Both the position numbers and the translations under genes were made by a program. The notes under the pieces were generated by a model. The model saw nothing but the letters and a program-made list of their open reading frames with translations. It made no database searches and was not told the DNA's origin. A DNA stretch of 64,000 nt from an uncultured Alphaproteobacteria bacterium (GTDB lineage Bacteria; Pseudomonadota; Alphaproteobacteria; Rhizobiales; Beijerinckiaceae), in assembly GCA_937988775.1 (NCBI GenBank), contig CALKHP010000003.1:98870-162869 (forward strand), written 5' to 3'. Shown here one piece after another: positions 24,719 to 32,570 of the stretch (position 1 is its first letter; each line of letters begins with the position of its first letter).

Positions 24719-24925
24719 ATGCCGGATGCAGCCGCTGGAACACCGCCCGGGTGCGATGTCCTTGAAGCGCTGGTGCGCGAGGACTATGAACGGTGCCATC
24801 CGCAGGAGACGTTCGACGACATGAAGCAGCGCGCGGCATATTCCCGGATCGACCAGGGCCTGTATCGCCAGTGGATGGCGGTCGCGGCGGCCCGTGCGGC
24901 ATTGTCGGCGGCGCCGGTGCCATGA
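24719..24925 (+). CDS. Small protein divergent from the DUF2249 operon (68 aa)
   Basis: A 68-aa protein, acidic and helical in the middle (V-L-E-A-L-V-R-E-D-Y-E-R-C-H-P-Q-E-T-F-D-D-M-K-Q-R-A-A-Y-S), with no membrane segment; the C-H-P-Q-E-T-F segment looks conserved-like. It begins 29 bp after the NsrR-type palindrome with GGGAGGGG upstream of the ATG. No family recognised. The H-P-Q-E-T-F-D-D-M-K-x-R-A followed by S-x-I-D-Q-G-L-Y-R-Q-W recalls small proteins I associate with nitrate or NO respiration loci, but this is a weak impression. Confidence 0.65.
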   Translation: MPDAAAGTPPGCDVLEALVREDYERCHPQETFDDMKQRAAYSRIDQGLYRQWMAVAAARAALSAAPVP

Positions 24926-25038
24926 GCGTTATCGCCGCCCTTCTCGCACAGCGCGCCCGGCCGATGCCGGCTTCCGCCGCAGCCGCGCGGGGCGCTTGAG
25001 ATTTTGCAATCCGGACGCATTCACACAGGAGAAGCAGC

Positions 25039-25374
25039 ATGAGCGACGAGATGTATCCGAAGGCGACGCGCGAGATGGCCGAGCATCGCCATCGCCTGGC
25101 GCCGGCGGCGGATGACGCCTTCAAGGCATTCAGCAAGGCGGTGTTCGCCGATGGCGCGCTCTCGGCCAAGACCAAGCAACTGATCGCCGTCGCCGTGGCC
25201 CATACGACGCAATGCCCGTATTGCATCAAGGGCCACACCAAGGCGGCGCAGCGTGTCGGCGCCACGCCGGAGGAACTGATGGAGGCGGTCTGGGTCGCGG
25301 CGGAGATGAAGGCCGGCTCGGCCTTCGCGCATGCCGCGCTGATGCTCGACGTGATCGAGCCGCCGAAAGGCTGA
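25039..25374 (+). CDS. Carboxymuconolactone-decarboxylase family (AhpD-like) protein
   Basis: A 111-aa all-helical protein with the CMD/AhpD active-site pattern Q-C-P-Y-C-I-K-G-H (Cys59, Cys62, His66), preceded by K-T-K-Q-L-I-A-V-A-V-A-H-T. The C-x-x-C-x-x-x-H motif is the peroxidase or disulfide-relay site of AhpD-like members, not the decarboxylase. It likely protects against peroxides, peroxynitrite or related stress. A GGAGAAG precedes the ATG. It follows the 68-aa gene by 113 bp and may belong to the same NsrR-controlled unit; it is convergent with the MFS gene. Confidence 0.88.
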   Translation: MSDEMYPKATREMAEHRHRLAPAADDAFKAFSKAVFADGALSAKTKQLIAVAVAHTTQCPYCIKGHTKAAQRVGATPEELMEAVWVAAEMKAGSAFAHAALMLDVIEPPKG

Positions 25375-25380
25375 GCCGGC

Positions 25381-25402
25381 CGCCGCGCCTTAATGCGCGG
25401 CG
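25381..25402. terminator. Possible bidirectional hairpin between convergent genes
   Basis: CGCCGCGC and GCGCGGCG form a perfect 8-bp GC stem around a 6-base loop, between the CMD gene and the convergent MFS gene, overlapping the latter's stop codon. There is no clear T-run, so its role as a terminator is uncertain. Confidence 0.35.
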
Positions 25403-26610
25403 CTGCGCTCGGTCCTGATGTCGGGCAGGAACCAGGTCAGCAGGCCGATCAGCGGCAGATAGGCGCAAGCGGCATAGACCGCGTTAATGCTGGTCCAGTC
25501 GGCGATCTCGCCGAGCATCGCCGCGCTGATGCCGCCAAGGCCGAAGGACAGGCCGTAGAACAGCCCGCCGATCATGCCGATGCGGCCCGGCAGCAACTCG
25601 ATGGCGTAGACCAGGATCGCCGGGAAGGCGCTCGCCATGATCATGCCGATGATCACGGTCAGCACCGCCGTGCCGACAAGGCCGACATAGGGTAGCGCCA
25701 GCGTGAAGGGCAGCGCGCCGAGGATCGAGAACCAGATGATCTTGCGCCGGCCGATCACATCGCCGAGATGGCCGCCGAGCAGGTTGCCGATCGCGCCGGA
25801 AACCAGGAACAGGAACAGCAGATATTGCGAGGCCTGGATCGAGACGCCGAAATGATCGATCAGGTAGAGCGTGTAATACGAGGTCAGGCTGGCCGAATAG
25901 GCGCTCTTGGAAAACATCAACACGACCAGCACGACCACGGCGAGCGCGACGCCGGCTTGCCGCGTCTCGCGCACGCGCGCGCCCTCGCCGACCGCCTTGG
26001 CGATGGTCCTGATCTGGCGCGCATACCAGGAGCCGACGCGCTGCATCACCAGCATGGCGAGGAAGGCGGCGACCGAGAACCAGGCCAGGCTCGTCTGGCC
26101 GTGCGGCACGATGATGAAGGCGGCGAGAAGCGGACCCAGCGCCGCGCCGCTCTGGCCGCCGACCTGGAACAGCGACTGCGCGAAACCGTGGCGCCCGCCC
26201 GAGGCGAGGCGCGCCATGCGCGTCGATTCGGGGTGGAAGATCGACGAGCCGGTGCCGATCAGCCCGGCGCCGAGCAGCAGGAACGGGTAGCTCGCGGCAT
26301 AGGCGAGCACGATCAGCCCGACAAGCGTGAAGCCCATGCCGGCGACCAGCGAATACGGCTTCGGGTTGCGGTCGGTATAGGTGCCGACGAGCGGCTGGAA
26401 CAGCGAGGCGGTGATCTGGAACGTCAGCGTGATCAGGCCGATCTGGCCGAAATCGAGATGATAGGCTTCCTTGATGATCGGGTAGATCGCCGGCACCAGC
26501 GACTGCATCATGTCGTTGAGCAGGTGCGAGAAGCTGAGCGCGAGCAGGATCGGGAAGGCGGTGACCGACACCACCGCCGCCTTGTTCGTCGCCTGTGCAT
26601 GGACCGACAT
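25390..26610 (-). CDS. MFS transporter, fosmidomycin-resistance (Fsr) type
   Basis: A 406-aa protein with 12 predicted helices and the Fsr subgroup look: S-H-L-L-N-D-M-M-Q-S-L-V-P-A-I-Y-P near the N-terminus, P-L-V-G-T-Y-T-D-R-N-P-K-P-Y, and G-T-G-S-S-I-F-H-P-E-S-T-R-M-A-R. Fsr-like pumps export fosmidomycin and some toxic aromatics; the natural substrate here is unknown. It is monocistronic and convergent with the CMD gene. No regulator is adjacent except the LysR gene 133 bp upstream, which reads in the same direction. Confidence 0.85.
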   Translation of the reverse strand: MSVHAQATNKAAVVSVTAFPILLALSFSHLLNDMMQSLVPAIYPIIKEAYHLDFGQIGLITLTFQITASLFQPLVGTYTDRNPKPYSLVAGMGFTLVGLIVLAYAASYPFLLLGAGLIGTGSSIFHPESTRMARLASGGRHGFAQSLFQVGGQSGAALGPLLAAFIIVPHGQTSLAWFSVAAFLAMLVMQRVGSWYARQIRTIAKAVGEGARVRETRQAGVALAVVVLVVLMFSKSAYSASLTSYYTLYLIDHFGVSIQASQYLLFLFLVSGAIGNLLGGHLGDVIGRRKIIWFSILGALPFTLALPYVGLVGTAVLTVIIGMIMASAFPAILVYAIELLPGRIGMIGGLFYGLSFGLGGISAAMLGEIADWTSINAVYAACAYLPLIGLLTWFLPDIRTERSAAH

Positions 26611-26743
26611 GATATGTCCCGCTGTCCTTACGAAAACGGCGCTGGTTCTAGCGCAGGATTGTTGCGCCGACTAATGAACAGCGCGCGTCGAAACGATCAC
26701 GTTCGTGCGAGAAAAGGCCGCATGAGAGGAAAGGCCGTGTCGC

Positions 26744-27709
26744 TCAGTGGCCGATGGTGACGTGGCCGGCCAGCCAGGGTGCTGCGGCGAGCATTTCCGG
26801 AATATAGCGCTCATGCAGGATGCGGCGCGACATATCGGCGATGCGGGCGGCGGCCTCGTCGATCTCGCCGCGCCTGGCGAACAGCGTCAACTGGCGCGAG
26901 AAGGCGGGGCCGGGGAAGGGCATGATGCGGATCTGTCCGAGGAACGGCTTCATGTCGAAGATCGACAGCGGCGTCATGATCGACCAGCCCAAGCCCGCTG
27001 CCACCATGCTCAGGATGGTGGCGCTGGCATCGAATTCGAAGCGGCGCGGAATATCGAGCCGCAGGCGCCGCAACTGGCGCTCGATATCCGGGCCGATGCG
27101 GGATTTCGGGTTCCAGCGCACCAGCGGCAGGCTGCGGCTGAGGCTGGCGAGGTCGCCGGTCGCCGCCGCGCCGTCAAGGGCGCGCGGCAGCACGACGAAA
27201 TAGGGTTCGGTGAGAATGGCATGCCGGACGACGCCGTCGACATCCTCGAGCGGGTCGTTGGTGATGATCAGGTCGAGGCTGCGCTCCAGCAATCCCTGGC
27301 GGACGATGCGCGCCAGGCCCGACGAGATCGAGAGATAGTGGATCGACGGGTTGAGCTCGCGCACCATGTTCGAGACGAACGGGTCGGACAGCGAATCGAC
27401 CAGCCCGATGCGCAGGCGCAGTTCCGAGCCCTTCTCGAAGCGCTTGAGCGCGATCGGCAGCTGGCGGGTGTCGTGCAGGATCTGGCCGGCGAATTCGGCG
27501 AGCCAGTCGCCGCTCGGCGTCGCGGCCAGCGGGCGCTGGCTGCGGTCGATCAGCTTGACGCCCATCACCGCCTCGAGCCGCTTGATGGTGTAGGAAATCG
27601 CCGGCTGCGTCATGCCGAGGCGCTGCGCGGCGGCGGTCATGCTGCGCGTTTCGCAGACCGTCGTGAACACCTGCAGCGCGTGGAGGTCGAAGCCGAGGTC
27701 CGATTTCAT
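26744..27709 (-). CDS. LysR-family transcriptional regulator
   Basis: A 321-aa LysR regulator with the N-terminal winged helix (L-H-A-L-Q-V-F-T-T-V-C-E-T-R-S-M-T-A-A-A-Q-R-L-G-M-T-Q-P-A-I-S) and a substrate-binding-protein-like effector domain. It is divergent from the amidohydrolase that starts module A, the classic LysR arrangement, so it most likely controls that operon. ATG 27709 is chosen; a GTG ten codons upstream is possible. The inducer is presumably a substrate of the neighbouring amidase, amidohydrolase or D-amino-acid enzyme. Confidence 0.9.
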   Translation of the reverse strand: MKSDLGFDLHALQVFTTVCETRSMTAAAQRLGMTQPAISYTIKRLEAVMGVKLIDRSQRPLAATPSGDWLAEFAGQILHDTRQLPIALKRFEKGSELRLRIGLVDSLSDPFVSNMVRELNPSIHYLSISSGLARIVRQGLLERSLDLIITNDPLEDVDGVVRHAILTEPYFVVLPRALDGAAATGDLASLSRSLPLVRWNPKSRIGPDIERQLRRLRLDIPRRFEFDASATILSMVAAGLGWSIMTPLSIFDMKPFLGQIRIMPFPGPAFSRQLTLFARRGEIDEAAARIADMSRRILHERYIPEMLAAAPWLAGHVTIGH

Positions 27710-28105
27710 GCCGATCGCCGCGCCCGTCGTGCCAATCACCCCCTGTTATCATAAATCGTCTCTATAGTATCAAGCGTAATTCTCTATCGTGGCCGATCGC
27801 CCGGCCTGTGATGGCGAGCGTGGGCGCCGCGCAACGGCAGGCTACCTCTGGCGCTCTTCCATGGAGAAATAATACATATATAGCAATGTGTTATGCGCGC
27901 CGACTTCGCGTTCGGCATGATGGACGATTCCGCAAAACGCGGGCATGGTGGCATGCGCTGGCCTCAGCGGCGCCGGCGGGCGTGCCGAATCTATCGCTTG
28001 CCAGCAGCATCAACCGTGCTGATGATCCATGCAGAGATCGCGGTCACCGCCACGCCACACTGCGCGAGGGCATGGGAAGACCTGCGACAGGGAGCGGGAC
28101 GCAGC
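27710..28105. other. Divergent promoter region of LysR and module A
   Basis: About 400 bp without a credible gene. The left 90 bp are AT-rich compared with the surroundings and hold the probable promoters. Upstream in-frame extensions of the amidohydrolase reading frame are low-complexity and Arg-rich and look non-coding. Confidence 0.6.
27759..27787. promoter_or_regulatory. Possible LysR sites: direct repeat TCTCTAT
   Basis: TCTCTAT occurs at 27759-27765 and 27781-27787, 22 bp apart (two helical turns), just upstream of the LysR start inside the AT-rich patch. LysR regulators bind several half-sites in such divergent regions. No clean T-N11-A palindrome is visible, so the call is tentative. 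Confidence 0.3.
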
Positions 28106-29197
28106 ATGATCATCGATTGCCACGCGCATGTCTTCCAGCATTGGGCCGACCCTTGCGGCCACCCCTCGCGGGAAATCCATCGCAAATACATGCAGAAGGT
28201 GCAGACCCGCACCTCGGCGAAGGTGTTTCGCGCACGCGACGGCAAGGACGTCTCCGGCGCGGCGCTGTTCAGGGAGGGCGACAATAGCTGGGCCGGCCTG
28301 AAGGATGTCGATTTCCGGGTCGGCAATTACGGCCGGCTCGATTTCACCATCGACGGCGAGGATTACCACTCGCAATACATGCCCGTCGCCATGCAGCAGA
28401 TCGTCGCCCCGCCGGAACTGATGCTGGCGCAGATGCAATATGCCGGGGTCGACCACACCGTGTTGCAGACCGGCTGGGGCTACGGCGCGATGAACGATTA
28501 CAACGCGTTCGCGCAGAACCAGTATCCCGACAAGTTCACCGCGATGCTCAATGTCGACGAGCCGCGCGCCTATACGGCGGAGAACCTGCGCGAGTTCGAT
28601 CGCGCCCATCGTGAACTCGGCCTGAAGGCGGTGTATTTCGCGCTCGACGCCTATGCGCGCTACGGGTTCGACGGCAATTTCGACGATGCGAACATGGAGC
28701 CGTTCTGGGCCAGGGTCGAGGCGGCCAAACTGCCGGTATTCTTCGAGGCGACCGCCATTCCAGACTACACCGTGGCGAGCTATATCCGCTCGATGGTGCG
28801 CCTGTCCGGCCTGATGAAGCGCCACCCCGGCATCCGCTTCGTGCTGGTGATGGGGCCGCCGGTCGGGTTCTTCGGCACGTCCGGCATCTGGCGGTTCCCG
28901 GACGAGGGGATGGAGGTCTACCGCCACCCCAACATGCTGATCGAGATCATGTTCCCGATCACCTGGGGCGGCAAATGGGACTATCCCTACCCCGAGGCCC
29001 AGGCGCTGGTGAAGGACATGCACGACAAGTTCGGCACCGAGAAGCTGGTCTGGGGTTCCGACATGCCGAATGTCGAGCGCTTCTGCACCTACCGCCAGAG
29101 CCTCGATTATGTGCGCCGGCACTGCACCTTCCTGAACGCCACGCAGAAGGCCGCCATCCTTGGCGGCAATATCGGCCGGCTCCTGAATATCCGTTGA
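28106..29197 (+). CDS. Amidohydrolase-2-type TIM-barrel hydrolase, atypical metal site
   Basis: A 363-aa protein starting M-I-I-D-C-H-A-H-V-F (the HxH metal pair) and ending with V-W-G-S-D-M-P-N (catalytic/metal Asp), both standard for the ACMSD-like amidohydrolase-2 family. In between, the positions where the family usually has V-F-x-H-P and A-H-x-G read V-F-F-E-A-T-A and L-V-M-G-P-P-V-G, so two expected histidines appear replaced. It may bind one metal or act as a decarboxylase or hydrolase with a changed mechanism. It is the first gene of module A; the start at 28106 is set by the family N-terminus and GGGAGCGGG upstream. Substrate unknown. Confidence 0.8.
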   Translation: MIIDCHAHVFQHWADPCGHPSREIHRKYMQKVQTRTSAKVFRARDGKDVSGAALFREGDNSWAGLKDVDFRVGNYGRLDFTIDGEDYHSQYMPVAMQQIVAPPELMLAQMQYAGVDHTVLQTGWGYGAMNDYNAFAQNQYPDKFTAMLNVDEPRAYTAENLREFDRAHRELGLKAVYFALDAYARYGFDGNFDDANMEPFWARVEAAKLPVFFEATAIPDYTVASYIRSMVRLSGLMKRHPGIRFVLVMGPPVGFFGTSGIWRFPDEGMEVYRHPNMLIEIMFPITWGGKWDYPYPEAQALVKDMHDKFGTEKLVWGSDMPNVERFCTYRQSLDYVRRHCTFLNATQKAAILGGNIGRLLNIR

Positions 29198-29262
29198 GCC
29201 GGCCGGCGGGGACGAGCGATGGTGTCCATCCCCGCAACACGTCACATGAGGACATAGCCAAG

Positions 29263-30327
29263 ATGGCGAACGAACTGGGTCAATTGCCGAACGAGCCGAT
29301 CGAGACGCCGTGCTTCGTGATTTCCGAGGCCGGCGTGCTGCATAATCTCGCACGCACGGCGCAAGCGGCCGGCGGCATCGATCGGCTGATGCCGCATGTC
29401 AAGACGCATCGGGCGCCGTGGATCGTCAAGCTGCTCGCCGCCAACGGCGTCACCGCCTTCAAATGCGCCACGCCGACCGAGGTCGAGATGTGCCTGGAGG
29501 CCGGCGCCACGGCGGTGACCTGGGCCTATCCGACGGTCAACCCGGCCAATATCCGCCGCTTCGTCGCGCTGGCGCGCCACTTCCCCGCGGCGCAGCTCAC
29601 CGGCATGCTGGATTCGGAGCGCGGCCTCGAGGTCTGGCGCGCCGAACTCAAGGGCGCGCCCGCCAATGTCGATCTCAGGATCGATCTCGATCCCGGCATG
29701 GGCCGCACCGGCATCGCCATGGAGGCTGCGGCCGAAAAGCTGGCGCGCCAAGTGGCGAAGCTCGGCCGCTTCGCCGGCTGGCATGTCTATGACGGCCATA
29801 TCAAGGGCACCGTCGAGGAGCGCCGCGAGCAGGTTGTCGCCAATGCCGCCAAGGCGGTGGCGCTGCGCGACGCGCTCGCCAACGACGGCAACGCCAATGA
29901 TATCATCGCCGGCGGCAGCTACACGTTCAACCTGTGGCCGGCATGGGCGGCGAGCCGCGTCTCGCCCGGCAGCTTCACCTTCTCCAGCGACCAGCACGAT
30001 GTCGAACTGCCGGAACTCGGCTGGGAGCCGGCGGCCTTCGTGCTGGCGACGGTGATCTCGACGCATGAGGGCACCGCGACCTTCGATGCCGGCTGCAAGG
30101 CGATCTCGCCCGACAAGCCGCTCGCCGAGCGCTTTCGCTGGGATGGCCGCATCATGCTGATGAACGAGGAGCACACCATCGTCGAGGCCGACAGCCTCGC
30201 CGTCGGGGATCAGGTTTTCCTGATGCCGCGTCATGCCTGCACCACGGCTTATCTCTACAGCGACGCGCTGGTGAAGACGGTCGCCGGCAACTGGGAGCAT
30301 CGAGCTCAACTCGGCAGCACGCGCTGA
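29263..30327 (+). CDS. D-threonine-aldolase/DSD1-family PLP enzyme
   Basis: A 354-aa fold-type-III PLP enzyme, the second of its kind here. It has T-P-C-F-V-I, the PLP lysine in H-V-K-T-H-R-A, D-L-D-P-G-M-G-R-T-G-I, A-G-G-S-Y-T-F (phosphate binding) and the metal site M-P-R-H-A-C-T-T (His and Cys; Arg replaces the common Asn). It likely acts on D-beta-hydroxy or related D-amino acids released by the neighbouring hydrolases. It lies 65 bp after the amidohydrolase and 37 bp before the ABC ATPase, so it is probably in the same operon. Confidence 0.85.
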   Translation: MANELGQLPNEPIETPCFVISEAGVLHNLARTAQAAGGIDRLMPHVKTHRAPWIVKLLAANGVTAFKCATPTEVEMCLEAGATAVTWAYPTVNPANIRRFVALARHFPAAQLTGMLDSERGLEVWRAELKGAPANVDLRIDLDPGMGRTGIAMEAAAEKLARQVAKLGRFAGWHVYDGHIKGTVEERREQVVANAAKAVALRDALANDGNANDIIAGGSYTFNLWPAWAASRVSPGSFTFSSDQHDVELPELGWEPAAFVLATVISTHEGTATFDAGCKAISPDKPLAERFRWDGRIMLMNEEHTIVEADSLAVGDQVFLMPRHACTTAYLYSDALVKTVAGNWEHRAQLGSTR

Positions 30328-30364
30328 GCTGGCGCTGCGCCGCAATAACGAAGGGTGATTCGCG

Positions 30365-31153
30365 ATGAACAATGCCGTTGCGGAGCAAAAACCCATCCTG
30401 GAATGCCGCGATCTGCGCAAGGCGTTCGGGGCGTTCGAGGTGTTGCGCAGCATCAGCTTCGAGATGCAGGCCGGCGTCGTGCTGAGCGTGATCGGCGCCA
30501 GCGGCTCGGGCAAGAGCACGCTGCTGCGCTGCCTGAACTATCTCGAGCAGCCGAGTTCCGGCGTGGTGTTCCTCGACGGCGAGCCGATCGGGCTGCGCCG
30601 CCAGGCCGATGGCGGCCTCAAGCCCGACAGCCCGGCCAATATCGCACGCATGCGCGCGCAGATCGGCATGGTGTTCCAGCAGTTCAACCTGTGGCCGCAT
30701 ATGAGCGCGCTCGAGAACGTCATCGAGGCGCCGCGCCAGGTCAAGGGGCTGAAACGCGCCGAGGCAATCGAGATCGGCCGCCACTATCTCGGCAAGGTCA
30801 ATCTGCTCGACAAGGCCGATGCCTATCCCGCGCGCCTGTCGGGCGGGCAGCAGCAGCGCGTCGCCATCGCGCGGGCGCTCGCCATGCAGCCGAAGGTGAT
30901 GCTGTTCGACGAGGCGACCTCGGCGCTTGACCCGGAACTGACCGGCGAGGTGCTCGACGTGATGCGCGCGCTTGCCGAGGAAGGCACCACCATGGTGGTG
31001 GTGACGCATGAGATGCGCTTCGCGCGCGATGTCTCGGACCGGGTGATGTTCCTGCACCAGGGCGTGATCGAGGAGGACGGCGCGCCGGCGCAGGTGTTCG
31101 GCAATCCCGCCAGCGAGCGCTGCCGCGCCTTCCTGTCATCGGTCGCACACTGA
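30365..31153 (+). CDS. Polar amino-acid ABC transporter, ATPase (GlnQ/HisP type)
   Basis: A 262-aa ATPase with intact motifs: Walker A G-A-S-G-S-G-K-S-T, Q-loop V-F-Q-Q-F-N-L-W-P-H, signature L-S-G-G-Q-Q-Q-R, Walker B V-M-L-F-D-E-A-T-S-A-L-D and the H-loop T-H-E-M. The N-L-W-P-H motif places it in the polar amino-acid uptake family. It powers the two permeases that follow; its stop overlaps the next ATG (TGATG). Confidence 0.95.
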   Translation: MNNAVAEQKPILECRDLRKAFGAFEVLRSISFEMQAGVVLSVIGASGSGKSTLLRCLNYLEQPSSGVVFLDGEPIGLRRQADGGLKPDSPANIARMRAQIGMVFQQFNLWPHMSALENVIEAPRQVKGLKRAEAIEIGRHYLGKVNLLDKADAYPARLSGGQQQRVAIARALAMQPKVMLFDEATSALDPELTGEVLDVMRALAEEGTTMVVVTHEMRFARDVSDRVMFLHQGVIEEDGAPAQVFGNPASERCRAFLSSVAH

Positions 31154-31857
31154 TGTTTTCCGAGACGCTGCGCCAGTCGCTCGACCTGTCGATCTTCTGG
31201 GAATACCGGCAGACGCTGCTCGTCGGCCTGTTGCAGAACGTCTACATCTTCTTCGCCAGCGCGGCGCTTGCCATGGCGCTGGCGGTGGTGGTCGGCCTTG
31301 CCCGGCTCAGCAAGCGGTTCTGGGTGCGCGGCCTGTCGACCTTCTATGTCGAATTGTTCCGCAACACGCCGGAATTCGTGCTGCTGATCTGGGTCTATTA
31401 CGTGCTGCCGATCCTGCTGTCGCGGCTGCTCGCCACGCAGTTCAACCTGAGCCCGTTCCTCGCCGCGGTGCTCGGCCTCGGCGTCGCCTATAGCGGCTTC
31501 ATGTCGGAGACGGTGCGCGCCGGCATCCAGGCGATCCCGAAGGGCCATCGCGAGGCCGGCACGGCGCTCGGCATGCGCGATGGCGCCATCCTGCGCCGCA
31601 TCGTGCTGCCGCAGGCGCTCAGGCGCATGCTGCCGGAAATGCTGAGCCAGCTCGTCTCGCTGTTCAAGGCGACGTCGATCGTCTCGCTGATCGCCGTGCC
31701 CGACATCATGTACCAGGTCTCGATGGTCAATGTGGAGCAGATGCGGCCGCTGCCGCTTTATACCGGCGCGGCGCTGCTGTTCTGCCTGGTGATCATCAGC
31801 GCGACGCAGATGATCCAGATCCTGTCGGAGCGCTGGCGCCGGCGCGGGTGGGCGTGA
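31153..31857 (+). CDS. Polar amino-acid ABC transporter, permease 1
   Basis: A 234-aa His/Glu/Gln/Arg-opine-type permease with about five helices, the E-L-F-R-N-T-P motif and the cytoplasmic EAA loop E-A-G-T-A-L-G-M...R-R-I-V-L-P-Q-A-L-R. It overlaps the ATPase stop by one base and is followed 3 bp later by a second permease, so the pore is presumably a heterodimer. Confidence 0.94.
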   Translation: MFSETLRQSLDLSIFWEYRQTLLVGLLQNVYIFFASAALAMALAVVVGLARLSKRFWVRGLSTFYVELFRNTPEFVLLIWVYYVLPILLSRLLATQFNLSPFLAAVLGLGVAYSGFMSETVRAGIQAIPKGHREAGTALGMRDGAILRRIVLPQALRRMLPEMLSQLVSLFKATSIVSLIAVPDIMYQVSMVNVEQMRPLPLYTGAALLFCLVIISATQMIQILSERWRRRGWA

Positions 31858-31860
31858 GCG

Positions 31861-32538
31861 ATGCTCGACAACTTCAACCGCTTCGTCATCCCCAATCTCG
31901 GCCTGTTCATGGACGGGCTGACGATCACGGTGCGCATTTGCGCCATAGCATTCGCGATGGCGGTGGTGATGGGCGCCATCGCCTGCCTGATCCGCCTCTA
32001 TGTGCCGGTGCTGCGCTATTTCGCCATCGCCTATATCGAGTTCAGCCGCGCCACGCCGATCATCGTGCAGCTTCTCTGGGTCAATTATGTCTGGCCGGAG
32101 CTGTTCGGCTTTCCGAAATCGGTCGAATGGGCCGGCATCATCGCGCTTGCCATCCAGTCGAGCGGCTATCTCGCCGAGACGTTCCGCTCCGGCATCGAGG
32201 GGCTGGCGCGCGGCCAGGTCGAGGCGGGGCTCGCCGTCGGCATGACGCGCGCCGTGGCGTTCCGGCGCATCGTCGCGCCGCAGGCGGTGCTGGTGATGGC
32301 GCCCTCGATCATCAACCAGTTCGCGGTGGTGGTGAAGGCCTCGACCCTGGTGTCGATCATCGCCATCCCGGACCTGATGTATGACGCGCTGAAGGTCGTC
32401 AACCAGTGGTTCGAGCCGATCGAGGTGCTCACTTCCGTGGCGGTGCTCTACATCCTGACGATCTTTGCCCTCTCCGCCACGGCAAAGCGGGTCGCGGATC
32501 ATTTCCGCGGCAAATACGGGCTGGATGCTCAGGCGTAA
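31861..32538 (+). CDS. Polar amino-acid ABC transporter, permease 2
   Basis: A 225-aa permease, paralogue of the preceding gene: E-F-S-R-A-T-P motif, EAA loop E-A-G-L-A-V-G-M...R-R-I-V-A-P-Q-A-V. It lies between permease 1 (3-bp gap) and the binding protein (32-bp gap), completing one importer of four genes. Confidence 0.94.
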   Translation: MLDNFNRFVIPNLGLFMDGLTITVRICAIAFAMAVVMGAIACLIRLYVPVLRYFAIAYIEFSRATPIIVQLLWVNYVWPELFGFPKSVEWAGIIALAIQSSGYLAETFRSGIEGLARGQVEAGLAVGMTRAVAFRRIVAPQAVLVMAPSIINQFAVVVKASTLVSIIAIPDLMYDALKVVNQWFEPIEVLTSVAVLYILTIFALSATAKRVADHFRGKYGLDAQA

Positions 32539-32570
32539 CCAACGATCAACGACCAACAGGGAGAAGGACA

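Noticed and set aside
24922..24999. 25-codon frame starting in an ATGA overlap after the 68-aa gene
   Set aside because: Too short and Ala-rich with no other support; the overlap could be chance.
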